Source: Albidovulum marisflavi (GTDB taxonomy: Bacteria; Pseudomonadota; Alphaproteobacteria; Rhodobacterales; Rhodobacteraceae). From it: DNA of 64,000 nt. This document shows, piece after piece, positions 34,264 to 44,121 of this stretch (its first letter is position 1; every line of letters begins with the position of its first letter). The notes below the pieces were generated by a model. That model saw nothing but the letters and a program-made list of their open reading frames with translations, was not told the origin of the DNA and did not search any database. The stretch is from the NCBI RefSeq assembly GCF_025751435.1, contig NZ_JAOWKY010000001.1, positions 487,001 to 551,000 on the forward strand, written 5' to 3'. The position numbers were made by a program, and so were the translations under genes.

Positions 34264-35174
34264 GCGCCCTTTCACGCCGCGAATGGCTGCTGTCCGACCA
34301 GCCCGGATCCCGCCGCCAGGCCCGCCTGGGCCAAGCCTACCGGACCTGGCTTTCGTTCCGCTCGAACTGGCTTGCCATGGTCGGTCTGGCGATCGTGCTT
34401 GCACTGGTCGTCGTCGCGCTCTTCGCCGACGTGATCGCGCCCTATGACCCCGTCATCGGCGGCGATCTGCGGACCGAGCGGTTCCTGCCGCCGTTGTCCG
34501 AGGGGCACATCTTCGGAACCGATGACCTGGCGCGCGACATCTTCAGCAGGATCGTCCACGGGTCGCGGCTGACGCTGATGGTCGTGGTTCTGGTCGCCGT
34601 GATCGCGACCCCGATCGGATTGCTGGTCGGCACCACGGCGGGTTACTTCGGCGGCTGGGTCGATACCGTGCTGATGCGGCTGACAGACATCTTCCTGGCC
34701 TTTCCGCGGCTGATCCTTGCGTTGGCCTTCGTGGCGGCGCTGGGCCCGGGGATCGAGAACGCGATCATCGCCATCGCGATCACGTCGTGGCCGCCCTATG
34801 CCCGCCTTGCGCGGGCCGAGACCCTGACCATCCGCGACAGCGACTACATCAACGCCGCGCGGCTTCAGGGGGCTTCTTCCGCGCGCATCCTGTGGGGGCA
34901 TGTCACGCCGCTGTGCCTGTCCTCTGTCGTGATCCGCGTCACGCTGGACATGGCCGGGATCATCCTGACGGCGGCGGGACTTGGCTTCCTTGGGCTGGGC
35001 GCACAACCGCCGCAGCCGGAGTGGGGCGCGATGATCGCGGCGGGGCGGCGGTTCCTGATCGACCAGTGGTGGGTCGCGACCGTTCCCGGCACCGCGATCT
35101 TCATCGTCTCGCTCGGCTTCAACCTTCTGGGGGACGGGCTGCGCGACGTGCTTGATCCGAAGGCCCGCAAATGA
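34260..35174 (+). CDS. ABC transporter permease, DppC type
   Basis: 304 residues with six hydrophobic segments and DppC features: HIFGTDDLARDIFSRIVHGSRLTL (in part), the EAA loop INAARLQGASSARILWGHVTPL and GAQPPQPEWGAMIAAGRRFL. Pairs with the upstream DppB-type permease. Its stop overlaps the next ATPase start by four bases, so the operon is translationally coupled. Confidence 0.93.
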   Translation: MSALSRREWLLSDQPGSRRQARLGQAYRTWLSFRSNWLAMVGLAIVLALVVVALFADVIAPYDPVIGGDLRTERFLPPLSEGHIFGTDDLARDIFSRIVHGSRLTLMVVVLVAVIATPIGLLVGTTAGYFGGWVDTVLMRLTDIFLAFPRLILALAFVAALGPGIENAIIAIAITSWPPYARLARAETLTIRDSDYINAARLQGASSARILWGHVTPLCLSSVVIRVTLDMAGIILTAAGLGFLGLGAQPPQPEWGAMIAAGRRFLIDQWWVATVPGTAIFIVSLGFNLLGDGLRDVLDPKARK

Positions 35175-36004
35175 CCGCGCTTCTGACCGTCGATGATCTT
35201 CGCGTGACCTTTCCCACCCGCCATGGGCCGTCCGAGGTCGTGCGCGGCGTCACCTTTTCGCTGGGCCGCGAACGGCTGGGCATCGTGGGCGAAAGCGGAT
35301 CGGGCAAAAGCCAGACCGGGCGCGCAATCCTGGGGCTGACGCCGCCGCCGGGCCGCGCCACCGCCAAGGTTCTGGACTTTGACGGCATCGACCTGCGGGC
35401 CGCCACGCCCGCGACCTGGCGCAGCCTCAGGGGCGCGCGCATGTCCATGGTGATGCAGGACCCGAAGTTTTCGCTGAACCCCGTGATGACCGTCGGGCGC
35501 CAGCTCGTCGAGGCGGTCAAGTTCGGCGACACGGGCAGCCGGGCCGAGGCGCGCGACCGGGCCCTGGCCATGCTCGAGGCGGTCCAGATCCGCGATCCGG
35601 AACGCGTGTTCCGCGCCTACCCGCACGAGCTTTCGGGCGGCATGGGGCAGCGTGCCATGATCGCGATGATGCTGGTGACGGAGCCCGACCTGCTGATCGC
35701 GGATGAGCCGACCTCGGCGCTGGATGTGACGGTGCAGGTCGAGGTGCTCCGCATCCTTGACCGGCTGGTGGCGGATCGGGGAATGGGTCTGATCTTCATC
35801 AGCCACGACCTGCGGCTGGTGTCGTCCTTCTGCGATCGCGTGCTGGTGATGTACGCGGGCAGGGTCGTGGAAGAACTGAAGGCGTCGGAACTCAGGCAGG
35901 CGCAGCATCCCTATACCCGCGGGTTGATGAACTGCCTGCCGCAGATCGAGGGCGGGCGGCGTCCGCTTCCCACGCTGGAAAGGGATGCCGCATGGGCGAA
36001 GTGA
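35171..36004 (+). CDS. ABC transporter ATP-binding protein, DppD type
   Basis: 277 residues. Walker A GESGSGKSQTGR (about residue 39), Q-loop MVMQDPKFSLNP, signature LSGGMGQRAMIA, Walker B LLIADEPTSALD and switch FISHDL are intact. The C-terminal oligopeptide-ATPase extension (HPYTRGLMNCLPQIEGGR) is short and its cysteine motif for an iron-sulfur cluster is not complete. Overlaps the following ATPase gene by 13 bases. Confidence 0.94.
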   Translation: MTALLTVDDLRVTFPTRHGPSEVVRGVTFSLGRERLGIVGESGSGKSQTGRAILGLTPPPGRATAKVLDFDGIDLRAATPATWRSLRGARMSMVMQDPKFSLNPVMTVGRQLVEAVKFGDTGSRAEARDRALAMLEAVQIRDPERVFRAYPHELSGGMGQRAMIAMMLVTEPDLLIADEPTSALDVTVQVEVLRILDRLVADRGMGLIFISHDLRLVSSFCDRVLVMYAGRVVEELKASELRQAQHPYTRGLMNCLPQIEGGRRPLPTLERDAAWAK

Positions 36005-36759
36005 TGCTGTCGGTCGAAGGGTTGGGGGTGACGTTCCGCCGCGGCGGCGACACCGTGCGCGCGGTGCGGGACGTCAGCTTCACCGTCGACCGTGGGGAAA
36101 GCTTCGGCATCGTCGGCGAAAGCGGGTCGGGCAAATCGACGGTGCTCAGGGCGATCTGCGGTCTGTCGCCAACCAGCGCCGGCGTGATCGCGATGGGCGG
36201 GCAGACCTTGTCCGCGCCCCGGTCCGCCGCGTTCTACCGTCAGGTCCAGATGGTGTTCCAGGACCCCTATGCCTCGCTGCATCCGCGCCATACCGTGGAC
36301 AGGGTCCTGTCCGAGCCGCTGGCCATCCACGGCTTCGACCGGCGGGAAGACCGGATCGAACAGGCGCTGGCCGATGTCGGGCTTGGCGAGGGCTTCCGCT
36401 TTCGCTATCCGCACCAGCTTTCCGGCGGGCAGCGACAACGCGTCGCCATCGCCCGCGCGCTGATCCTCGAGCCGCGGGTGCTGCTGCTGGACGAACCGAC
36501 CTCGGCGCTCGACGCCTCGATCCAGGCCGAGGTTCTGAACCTGCTCGACCGTCTTCGCGCCGAACGGGGTCTTACCTACCTGATGGTGTCCCACGACCTC
36601 GCCGTGGTTTCGCACATGTGCGAGCGCTTGATCGTCATGCAGCACGGCCGCGCGGTCGAGCAGCTGTCGCGGGATGCGCTTGCGGCGCATCGCGCGGAAA
36701 CGGATTATACGCGCAGCCTTCTGGCGGCGTCCGAGGGTTATAGTCCCGCGCCCGTCTGA
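35992..36759 (+). CDS. ABC transporter ATP-binding protein, DppF type
   Basis: 255 residues with Walker A GESGSGKSTVLRA, Q-loop MVFQDPYASLHPRHT, signature LSGGQRQRVAIARAL, Walker B LLLDEPTSALD and MVSHDLAVV. It lacks most of the C-terminal oligopeptide extension of the longer DppF proteins (about 320 residues), as is common in the shorter paired ATPases. GGAAAGG lies 8-14 bases before the ATG. Last gene of the transporter operon; a TPP-enzyme gene converges on it 12 bases away. Confidence 0.94.
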   Translation: MGEVMLSVEGLGVTFRRGGDTVRAVRDVSFTVDRGESFGIVGESGSGKSTVLRAICGLSPTSAGVIAMGGQTLSAPRSAAFYRQVQMVFQDPYASLHPRHTVDRVLSEPLAIHGFDRREDRIEQALADVGLGEGFRFRYPHQLSGGQRQRVAIARALILEPRVLLLDEPTSALDASIQAEVLNLLDRLRAERGLTYLMVSHDLAVVSHMCERLIVMQHGRAVEQLSRDALAAHRAETDYTRSLLAASEGYSPAPV

Positions 36760-36771
36760 CACCGGCCGCGG

Positions 36772-38475
36772 TCACGCGATCCATTCGCTGACCGGGGCCG
36801 CGGCCTCGTTCAGGGGCTGGCTGATGATGTCGACCAGCGTGGGGCCGGGATGGTTCACCGCCGCGCGCAGCGTGGCCTCAAGCTGGTCCGGGTCCTCGAC
36901 CTGCCAGGCCCTGACGCCGAACGCCTCGGCCACGGCGCGGTGATCCGTGCGTCCGAAATCGACCGAGAAATAGCGCTGGCCGAAGCTTGATCTCTGGCCC
37001 GCCTTGATCCATCCGTAGACGGCGTTCGAAAACACGATGAAAGTGATCGGCAGGTTCAGCCGCACCACCGTTTCCAGCTCTCCGCAGGTGAAGCCGAAGC
37101 TGCCGTCACCCATCAGAGACACGACCTTCTTGCCCGGCGCGCCCACGGCGGCGCCGACGGCCGCCGACAGCGAATAGCCAAGCGCCCCATGGGCCCGGTT
37201 TGAGAAAAGCCTGCGCCCCGTCGTGCGCAGCTCGTAGAAGGCCGAGATGTAGGGGCAGGGCGTGCCGGGGTCGCCGACCACGATGGCGTCGTCGTCCAGC
37301 ACGGCGCGAAGTGACGCGATGGTGCGTTCCGGCCGGATCGGGCGTTCTGTGCTGCCGGACAGGCGGTGGAAGCCTTCCCACTTGCGCGCCTTCAGGGGGG
37401 CGATCGCCGCCGCGCCGCCGAAGCCGGCTTGGGGCCCCCGCGCCTCAAGCGCCGCGTTCAGCGCGTCCAGCGCCAGGCGTGCGTCGGAGACCACGCCCAC
37501 CTCGGTCCGGTAGGATGCGCCGATAACCTCGGGGTCGCTGTCGACATGGACGATCCGCGTGCCCTTGGCGGGGTAACGCCAAAGCTCGGTCGTGACCGAC
37601 CCCGCGCGGCAGCCTATGAAGATGACAAGGTCTGCCCGCTGCACCAGTTCGCGCGTTGCCGGCACCCCGCCGTTGGAACCCACTACACCCACGCAGTTGG
37701 GATGCGTCTCCGCGATGCTGCCTTGGCCCGAGATCGTGGTGGCGACCGCGATGTCCAGCGCCTCGACGAAGCGGGCGAAGGCGGCCTCACCCCCCGCAAG
37801 CACGATGCCGCCGCCGCAGATCACGACCGGGAACCGTGCCGAGAGGATCGCGTCCAGCGCGGCTTCCACCGCTGCCGGATCGGGTCCGAAGGGATAGGCC
37901 GGATAGCGGGCATGGGCCGGGTCGGCCCAGATGTCGTCGGGGTTTGCCTGATCCCGCTGAACGTCGATCGGCAGTCCCAGATGCGCCGATCCCGGCCGCC
38001 CCGTGGTCATGGTCCGGAAGGCCGTGCGCACGGCGTCGGGCACCGCGTCGGCATGCTGGATCACGGTGTTGAACTTGGTCAGCGGGCGCATCAGCCCCTG
38101 CTGGTCCAGTTCCGTCAGCGGGTAATGCCCCTTCGCCCGCGTCCCTACGTCCGAGGTGATCGCCAGCACCGGGACCGAGCTTTCGTTGGCCTCGATCAGC
38201 CCCGGCAGGATATAGGTCGCCCCCCCGCCCGAGGGCCCCTCGCACACGCCCACCTTTTTTGTCACGCGGGCGTAGCCGTCGGCCATGTAGGCGGCCGAGC
38301 GTTCGTCGCGGGTCAGAATATGCTCAATCCTGTGATCGAGCCGGTAAAGCGCGTCATAGAAGGGCAGCGTCGTGTCGCCGCACAGGCCGAAGATGTGGCG
38401 CACCTCGTAGGCGTCGAGCATCCGCACCAGGGCCTCGGCGCCGGTCATCGCGTTTGGCGTGGGTGGATTGGCCAT
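36772..38475 (-). CDS. Thiamine-diphosphate-dependent enzyme, acetolactate synthase-like
   Basis: 567 residues with the three-domain layout of the ThDP family: N-terminal Pyr domain with the conserved glutamate in LTRDERSAAYMADGYARV, a central nucleotide-fold domain (about 200-330) and a C-terminal PP domain with the ThDP motif GDGSFGFTCGELETVVRLNLP...SNAVYG (about 440-470). Relatives include acetolactate synthase, sulfoacetaldehyde acetyltransferase, oxalyl-CoA decarboxylase and benzoylformate decarboxylase, and I cannot tell which reaction applies. No ilvN-like regulatory subunit adjoins. It stands alone, converging on the ABC operon and sharing a 171-base divergent promoter region with the A2M gene. 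Start at ATG 38475. Confidence 0.82.
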   Translation of the reverse strand: MANPPTPNAMTGAEALVRMLDAYEVRHIFGLCGDTTLPFYDALYRLDHRIEHILTRDERSAAYMADGYARVTKKVGVCEGPSGGGATYILPGLIEANESSVPVLAITSDVGTRAKGHYPLTELDQQGLMRPLTKFNTVIQHADAVPDAVRTAFRTMTTGRPGSAHLGLPIDVQRDQANPDDIWADPAHARYPAYPFGPDPAAVEAALDAILSARFPVVICGGGIVLAGGEAAFARFVEALDIAVATTISGQGSIAETHPNCVGVVGSNGGVPATRELVQRADLVIFIGCRAGSVTTELWRYPAKGTRIVHVDSDPEVIGASYRTEVGVVSDARLALDALNAALEARGPQAGFGGAAAIAPLKARKWEGFHRLSGSTERPIRPERTIASLRAVLDDDAIVVGDPGTPCPYISAFYELRTTGRRLFSNRAHGALGYSLSAAVGAAVGAPGKKVVSLMGDGSFGFTCGELETVVRLNLPITFIVFSNAVYGWIKAGQRSSFGQRYFSVDFGRTDHRAVAEAFGVRAWQVEDPDQLEATLRAAVNHPGPTLVDIISQPLNEAAAPVSEWIA

Positions 38476-38646
38476 GGGCTTTCCCCCGGAATGGGTTGCG
38501 TGGCTTCGCCCAAAATCTGAATACAGCCTGATATGCCGCGTCAAGTGCAGATTGCCGGATCTGTGCCGCGCCTTTCGCGCGCGCATCCGCATTGCGAACC
38601 CATGCGCCCCATGTCACCCTTCGCGCATTCGTCAAGGGAGGTTCGG

Positions 38647-41600
38647 ATGCGTCTTGCTGGGCTGATCTTCATTTCGGCGCTTTCGCTGTCGGGCGCATCC
38701 GCCCAAGCGCAGGATCGGGACCTTGTTCCGGAACGGCGGCTGGTGATGACGGCGGATACCGACTTTTTCGGATCGGACCTTGACGCGCTTTTCGACACGA
38801 CGATCGAGTCCTGCTCAAGCGCCTGCCTTGCCACGGCAGAGTGCCGGGCCATGACCTTCAACGCCAGGTCGCGCGCCTGTTTTCTCAAGACCGACGTGAC
38901 CGAGGAACAGCCCTATGACCGCGCCATGTCGGGCCGGGTCCTGACGGCGGATCCGCAGGTGATCGCGCGCGCATCGCGTCGGGCGGATGAACTGGCCTTA
39001 CTGCGGGATGAAGACCTTGACGCCGCGTTTGCGCTTGCCGCCGGGCTGGCGCGGATGCATGTCACGGGCGGCCGCAGCAGCGACGAAATCCTTGCAGCGG
39101 TCGAGCAGGCCCGCCGCGGCGGTGACGTCGCGGGCGCGATGCGGCTTCAGGGGGCGGCGCTGAACCTGACCGACGCGGCCGCCGACTGGACCGAATACGC
39201 CGAGTTATTGCTCGCCTATGCAGATACCGGTGATGTCGACCGGATGCAGATCGCGCAAAGGGCATTGTCCGCCGCCGTCAACGCCTATCTCAGGTCGGAC
39301 TCGGCCGCGGTGCAGACCAGCGCGCTGTTCACCTTGGCGCGCGCCTTCGAGGCGGCTGGACGCGGGCGCGACATGATCCCCGCGCTGCGGCTCGCCCAGG
39401 GTATCCAGCCCCGCGACGAGGCGGCGGCGTTGCTGGGCGTGGCGGTCGGGAAGTACGGCTTCCGGATCGAGGAACACACCGTCGACAGCGACAGCGCCGT
39501 TGCGCGGATCTGCGCCACCTTCGCGGGCGCCCTGGATGTGGCGGGTGTCGACTACGCGCCCTTCGTGGCGCTGACCGATCCACGGTTGGCCGTGGAAAGC
39601 GATGCCAACCGCATCTGCATCAGCGGGCTTGAACACGGCAGGCGCTACGCGGTGACCTTCCGCGCCGGGCTTCCGGCCGCGGACGGAGAAAAGCTGGCGA
39701 AGGACGTGACGATTCAGGCCTATGTCCGCGACCGGCAACCGGCCGTACGATTTCCGGGCCGCGCCTACATCCTGCCGCGCGCCGCCGAAAGCGGCATTCC
39801 GGTCGAAACGGTCAATGCCCCGCACCTGTCGCTGTCCTTGTGGAGCGTTTCGGACCGCAACCTTGTCGCCGCATTCCGGGAAGACTTCGTGGGTCGGCCG
39901 CTGGACCGCTGGACGGCAGAGTACTTTACCAGCCAGTATGCCGCCCGGGTCTGGAGCGGTGAGGCCGATACCGCGCCCTCAGAGACCAACCGCGACGTGA
40001 CGACGCGGCTGCCACTTGACCAGGTGCTTCGGGATCTCGGGCCGGGGATCTACGCGCTTCAGGCCGCAGTCGCGGGCGCCGACCCCGACCGGATCGCCGC
40101 GGCCACGCAGTGGTTCGTGATTTCGGATATCGGCTTCACCACCATGCAAGGCGCGGACGGGCTTCATGTCTTTGCCCGCAGCCTGAATGACGCCTCAGCC
40201 AAGGCCGGGGCCACGGTCACGCTGGTGTCGCGCGCCAACGCGGTCTTGGCAATCGCCGAAACCGACGCGGAAGGCTATGCGGGTTTTGCCGCCGCCCTGG
40301 TCTCTGGTTCCGGGGGGCAGGCGCCGGCGCTGGTGACGGTCGAAAGCGGTGAGGACTTTTCCTATCTGTCGTTGACAGAGCCCGAGTTCGACCTGTCGGA
40401 CCGTGGCGTTGCCGGACGGCCAGCAGCGCCGGCGGTCGACGTGTTTATGGCGACCGATCGGGGCGCCTACCGCGCCGGCGAGGTGGTGAATGCGACGATC
40501 CTGGCCCGCGATGCAGAAGTCGCCGCGATCGAGGGACTGCCGCTGACCGTGCGCCTTGTGCGGCCTGACGGCGTCGAATACGCCCGCACCGTCGCGCCCG
40601 ACGCCGGCGCGGGCGGGCGGGCGGTTTCGTTCGATCTGGCCGAAACCGCTGCGCGCGGGACCTGGCGGATGGAAGCCCGGGCCGAGGAAACGGGCCCGGT
40701 ACTGGCCTCCCAGTCCTTCCTGGTCGAGGATTTCCTGCCCGAGCGGATCGCGTTCGACCTGAGCATGGCCGAGGGCCCGCAATCGCTTGGCGCAAGGGCC
40801 GAAATCGGGATCGACGCGCGCTATCTGTTCGGCGCGCCGGGTGCCGACCTTCCGATCGAGGGGGACTTCCGCATCCGCTCGGTCGCGGAGCTTGCGGATT
40901 ATCCCGGTTTCCGCTTTGGCCGCCATGATTCCGAGTTTCCGATCTATTACGATTACCTTCCCGATCCCGGCGCGACCGATGCGATGGGGCGGGCCAGCGT
41001 CAAATTCAGGCTGCCGGAACTGGGACCGGAAGCGGCCCGTCCGCTGTCGGTGCGCTATGGAATCCGCCTGACGGAAGGGTCCGGCAGGCCGGTGGAGCGG
41101 AGCATCGAGCGGCTGGTTCTGCCCGACAGCCCCGTCATCGGGATCAAGCCCGCCTTCAAGGACGGCGTATCGCCCCAAGGCACGCCGGCCGAGTTTCAGT
41201 TGATCGCCGTCGGATCGGACGGGGCGCCCGCGGCGATGAAGGTGCGCTGGCGTCTGAACCGGCTTGAGCGGCGCTACCAGTGGTATTCGCTGTATGGCCA
41301 GTGGAACTGGGATGTGTCGACGGTCCGGACGCGGGCCGACGAAGGCACGGCAGAGATCGGCGGCGATCCGGTCCGGATCGAGGGCCGTGTCGACTGGGGC
41401 GAATACGAGCTTGTGGTCGAGGCGGCCGACGGAGGGTCCAGCGTGTCATCCCTGGCTTTCTACGCCGGCTGGTATGTTCCGGCGGATGCGGCCAGCACGC
41501 CCGACACGCTGGAGCTTGCGCTGGACCAGCGGGAATACCGCACGGGCGACACGGCGCATGTCCGCATCGTGCCGCGCGCGGCCGGGGTGGCGCTGATCAG

Positions 41601-44121
41601 CGTCGTGTCGAACCGCTTGATCGCGATGAAGGCCGTGCCGGTGGCCGAGGGTGAAAACACGGTGGACCTGCCGGTGACCGATGACTGGGGCGCAGGCGCC
41701 TATGTCACCGCGTCGGTCCTTCGGCCCATGGACGTGGCGGCGGGCCGCACGCCGGCGCGTGCGCTTGGCCTGTCCTATGCGCCGGTGGATCCCGGTCCAA
41801 GGCGGCTGGCGACCACGATCGAGGTCGCGCCCGAGGCCGATCCGCGCGGGCCGCTTCCCGTCGCGGTCAGGGTCGAGGGCATCGCGCCCGGCGAAACGGC
41901 TCAGGTCACGATCGCGGCGGTGGATGCGGGAATCCTGAACCTGACGGGCTATGGCGCGCCCGACCCCGAGGGCCACTACTTTGGCCAGCAGCGCCTTGGC
42001 ATGGCGATCCGCGACGTCTATGGCCGGCTGATCGACGGCCAGAGCGGGGCGATGGGACAGGTGCGATCGGGTGGCGACGCCGGAACGGTCCGGCTGCAGG
42101 CGCCGCCCCCGACCGAAGAGCTCGTGGCCTATTTCTCCGGCCCGCTGACGGTCGGTCCGGACGGCTACGCGCGGACGCAGTTCGCCTTGCCGTCCTTCAA
42201 CGGAACCGTCCGCGTGATGGCCGTGGCCTGGTCCCGGTCGGCGGTGGGCCAGGCGCAGCAGGAGGTGCTGGTCCGCGACCCGGTGGTCGTCACCGCCTCT
42301 CTGCCACGCTTCCTGGCGCCCGGCGATGAAAGCGCGTTGCGGCTGGAAATCGTTCATGCGACGGGGCCCGCAGGTCGCGTGGGGCTGGATGTTTCGGCCC
42401 AGGGGCTGGGTCTGGGAACCGCACCGTCCGGGCTTGATCTGGCTGAAAGGGGGAAGGCCGCGCTTTCGGTTCCCATCACTGCCCCGGCAGAGGAAACCGA
42501 CGCGACGATCCGCGTGGCGCTGACGACGCCGGACGGTCGGCAGCTGGTCAAGTCGCTGACGGTTCCGGTGCGCGCCAACGATCCGGAGGCGCTTCGCCAG
42601 CATCAGTTCGCGCTTGCCCCCGGAGCCACATTCACGCTGGACGACGACGTCTTTTCGGACTTCCTGCCGGGAACCGGAAGGGCGACCTTGGCGCTGGGGC
42701 CGATGGCGCGGTTCAACGCGCCCGGTCTGCTCGCCTCGCTTGACCGTTATCCTTATGGCTGCACCGAACAGGTCACCTCGAAGGCCATGCCTCTGCTTTA
42801 TTTCGAGCAGATGGCCACGGCGATGGACAGTGCAGGCGATCCGGCGGGCATCCGCCAGCGCGTGCAAGAGGCCATCGGGCAAGTCCTGGTCAACCAGGCG
42901 CCCGGCGGCGCCTTCGGGCTGTGGTCCCCCGAAGCGGGCGATCTGTGGCTGGATGCCTTCGTTACCGATTTCCTCAGCCGCGCAAGGTCGCAGGGCCATG
43001 AGGTGCCTGACGCCGCGTTCCGAAACGCGCTGGACAATCTCAGGAACCAGCTGAACTACGCGCCCGAATTCGACGAAGGGGGCGGCCCCTATGCCTATGC
43101 GATGATGGTGCTAGCCCGCGAAGGCGCTGCGGCCACGGGGGACTTGCGCTATTATGCCGATGTTCGCGCCGCGGCCTTCGACACGCCGATCGCGGCAGCG
43201 CAGCTTGGCGCGGCGCTGGCCCTTTATGGTGATCAGCGGCGGGCGGATGCGATGTTCAGGCAGGCGGCAGAGATCCTGTCGCGCAACCAGACCCTGGCGG
43301 GCACGGGGCAGGAAGCGCAGATCTGGCGGTCGGACTACGGAACCGGGCTGCGCGATGCCGCCGCCGTCCTGGCGCTTGCGGCCGAGGCGGGGTCGCAGGC
43401 TGTTCCCCAGGAGGCCATCGGCCAGTCGGTTGCGGCGCATCTGTCGTCCCAACGGCTTTCGACGCAGGAGGCGACCTGGGCGCTGCTTGCGGCCCATGCG
43501 CTGGCGGCGTCCGATACCGGCGCCCGCTTTGCCGTCAACGGCGCGCCCCTGACGGGCCCGCTTGTCCGGATGGCGGCGGATACGCCGGATAACGGACCGG
43601 CGCAGATCATCGCCAACGCCGGCACCGCCGAAGCGACGCTGACGCTTTCGGTCTTTGGCGTGCCCGCGGCACCAGAGCCCGCTGGCGGCAATGGCTATGC
43701 CATCACACGCAGCTGGTACGATCTGGATGGCAAGCCTGCCGACACCTCAAGCGTCGCGCAGGGTACGCGCCTTGTGACGGTGATCGAGGTGACGCCCCTT
43801 GGCGGGGGCGAGGCGCGGCTGATGGTCGACGACCCGCTGCCGGCCGGCTTCGAGATCGACAACCCCAACCTGATCCGCGGCGGGGACATCGCGGCGCTTG
43901 ACTGGCTCGAACCCATCGAAAGCCCCCGCACCGTCGAGTTCCGGCAGGACAGGTTCCTCGCGGCGGTCGACTGGACATCGTCCCGACCCTTCCGCCTGGC
44001 CTATATCGTCCGCGCCGTGTCGCCCGGCAACTATCGTCTGCCGGCCGCGACGGTCGAGGACATGTACCGCCCCGATTTCCGCGCCCGATCGGACGAGGGC
44101 CGGGTCATCGTGAGCGACTAG
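38647..44121 (+). CDS. Bacterial alpha-2-macroglobulin with N-terminal PAN-like region
   Basis: 1824 residues, longer than E. coli YfhM (about 1650). A signal peptide (MRLAGLIFISALSLSGASA) is followed by a cysteine-bearing PAN/apple-like segment (CSSACLATAECRAMTFNARSRACF, in part, about residues 59-83), helical repeats, several MG beta domains, a bait-like region with Y/W-rich stretches and the thioester motif GCTEQ with C1372 and Q1375. Bacterial A2Ms are envelope protease traps whose thioester captures attacking proteases. No lipobox cysteine is seen, so it is probably periplasmic and soluble or otherwise anchored. It ends immediately before pbpC (TAG then ATG), the standard pairing with PBP1C. 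Start at ATG 38647 (GGGAGGTTCGG upstream). Confidence 0.92.
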   Translation: MRLAGLIFISALSLSGASAQAQDRDLVPERRLVMTADTDFFGSDLDALFDTTIESCSSACLATAECRAMTFNARSRACFLKTDVTEEQPYDRAMSGRVLTADPQVIARASRRADELALLRDEDLDAAFALAAGLARMHVTGGRSSDEILAAVEQARRGGDVAGAMRLQGAALNLTDAAADWTEYAELLLAYADTGDVDRMQIAQRALSAAVNAYLRSDSAAVQTSALFTLARAFEAAGRGRDMIPALRLAQGIQPRDEAAALLGVAVGKYGFRIEEHTVDSDSAVARICATFAGALDVAGVDYAPFVALTDPRLAVESDANRICISGLEHGRRYAVTFRAGLPAADGEKLAKDVTIQAYVRDRQPAVRFPGRAYILPRAAESGIPVETVNAPHLSLSLWSVSDRNLVAAFREDFVGRPLDRWTAEYFTSQYAARVWSGEADTAPSETNRDVTTRLPLDQVLRDLGPGIYALQAAVAGADPDRIAAATQWFVISDIGFTTMQGADGLHVFARSLNDASAKAGATVTLVSRANAVLAIAETDAEGYAGFAAALVSGSGGQAPALVTVESGEDFSYLSLTEPEFDLSDRGVAGRPAAPAVDVFMATDRGAYRAGEVVNATILARDAEVAAIEGLPLTVRLVRPDGVEYARTVAPDAGAGGRAVSFDLAETAARGTWRMEARAEETGPVLASQSFLVEDFLPERIAFDLSMAEGPQSLGARAEIGIDARYLFGAPGADLPIEGDFRIRSVAELADYPGFRFGRHDSEFPIYYDYLPDPGATDAMGRASVKFRLPELGPEAARPLSVRYGIRLTEGSGRPVERSIERLVLPDSPVIGIKPAFKDGVSPQGTPAEFQLIAVGSDGAPAAMKVRWRLNRLERRYQWYSLYGQWNWDVSTVRTRADEGTAEIGGDPVRIEGRVDWGEYELVVEAADGGSSVSSLAFYAGWYVPADAASTPDTLELALDQREYRTGDTAHVRIVPRAAGVALISVVSNRLIAMKAVPVAEGENTVDLPVTDDWGAGAYVTASVLRPMDVAAGRTPARALGLSYAPVDPGPRRLATTIEVAPEADPRGPLPVAVRVEGIAPGETAQVTIAAVDAGILNLTGYGAPDPEGHYFGQQRLGMAIRDVYGRLIDGQSGAMGQVRSGGDAGTVRLQAPPPTEELVAYFSGPLTVGPDGYARTQFALPSFNGTVRVMAVAWSRSAVGQAQQEVLVRDPVVVTASLPRFLAPGDESALRLEIVHATGPAGRVGLDVSAQGLGLGTAPSGLDLAERGKAALSVPITAPAEETDATIRVALTTPDGRQLVKSLTVPVRANDPEALRQHQFALAPGATFTLDDDVFSDFLPGTGRATLALGPMARFNAPGLLASLDRYPYGCTEQVTSKAMPLLYFEQMATAMDSAGDPAGIRQRVQEAIGQVLVNQAPGGAFGLWSPEAGDLWLDAFVTDFLSRARSQGHEVPDAAFRNALDNLRNQLNYAPEFDEGGGPYAYAMMVLAREGAAATGDLRYYADVRAAAFDTPIAAAQLGAALALYGDQRRADAMFRQAAEILSRNQTLAGTGQEAQIWRSDYGTGLRDAAAVLALAAEAGSQAVPQEAIGQSVAAHLSSQRLSTQEATWALLAAHALAASDTGARFAVNGAPLTGPLVRMAADTPDNGPAQIIANAGTAEATLTLSVFGVPAAPEPAGGNGYAITRSWYDLDGKPADTSSVAQGTRLVTVIEVTPLGGGEARLMVDDPLPAGFEIDNPNLIRGGDIAALDWLEPIESPRTVEFRQDRFLAAVDWTSSRPFRLAYIVRAVSPGNYRLPAATVEDMYRPDFRARSDEGRVIVSD

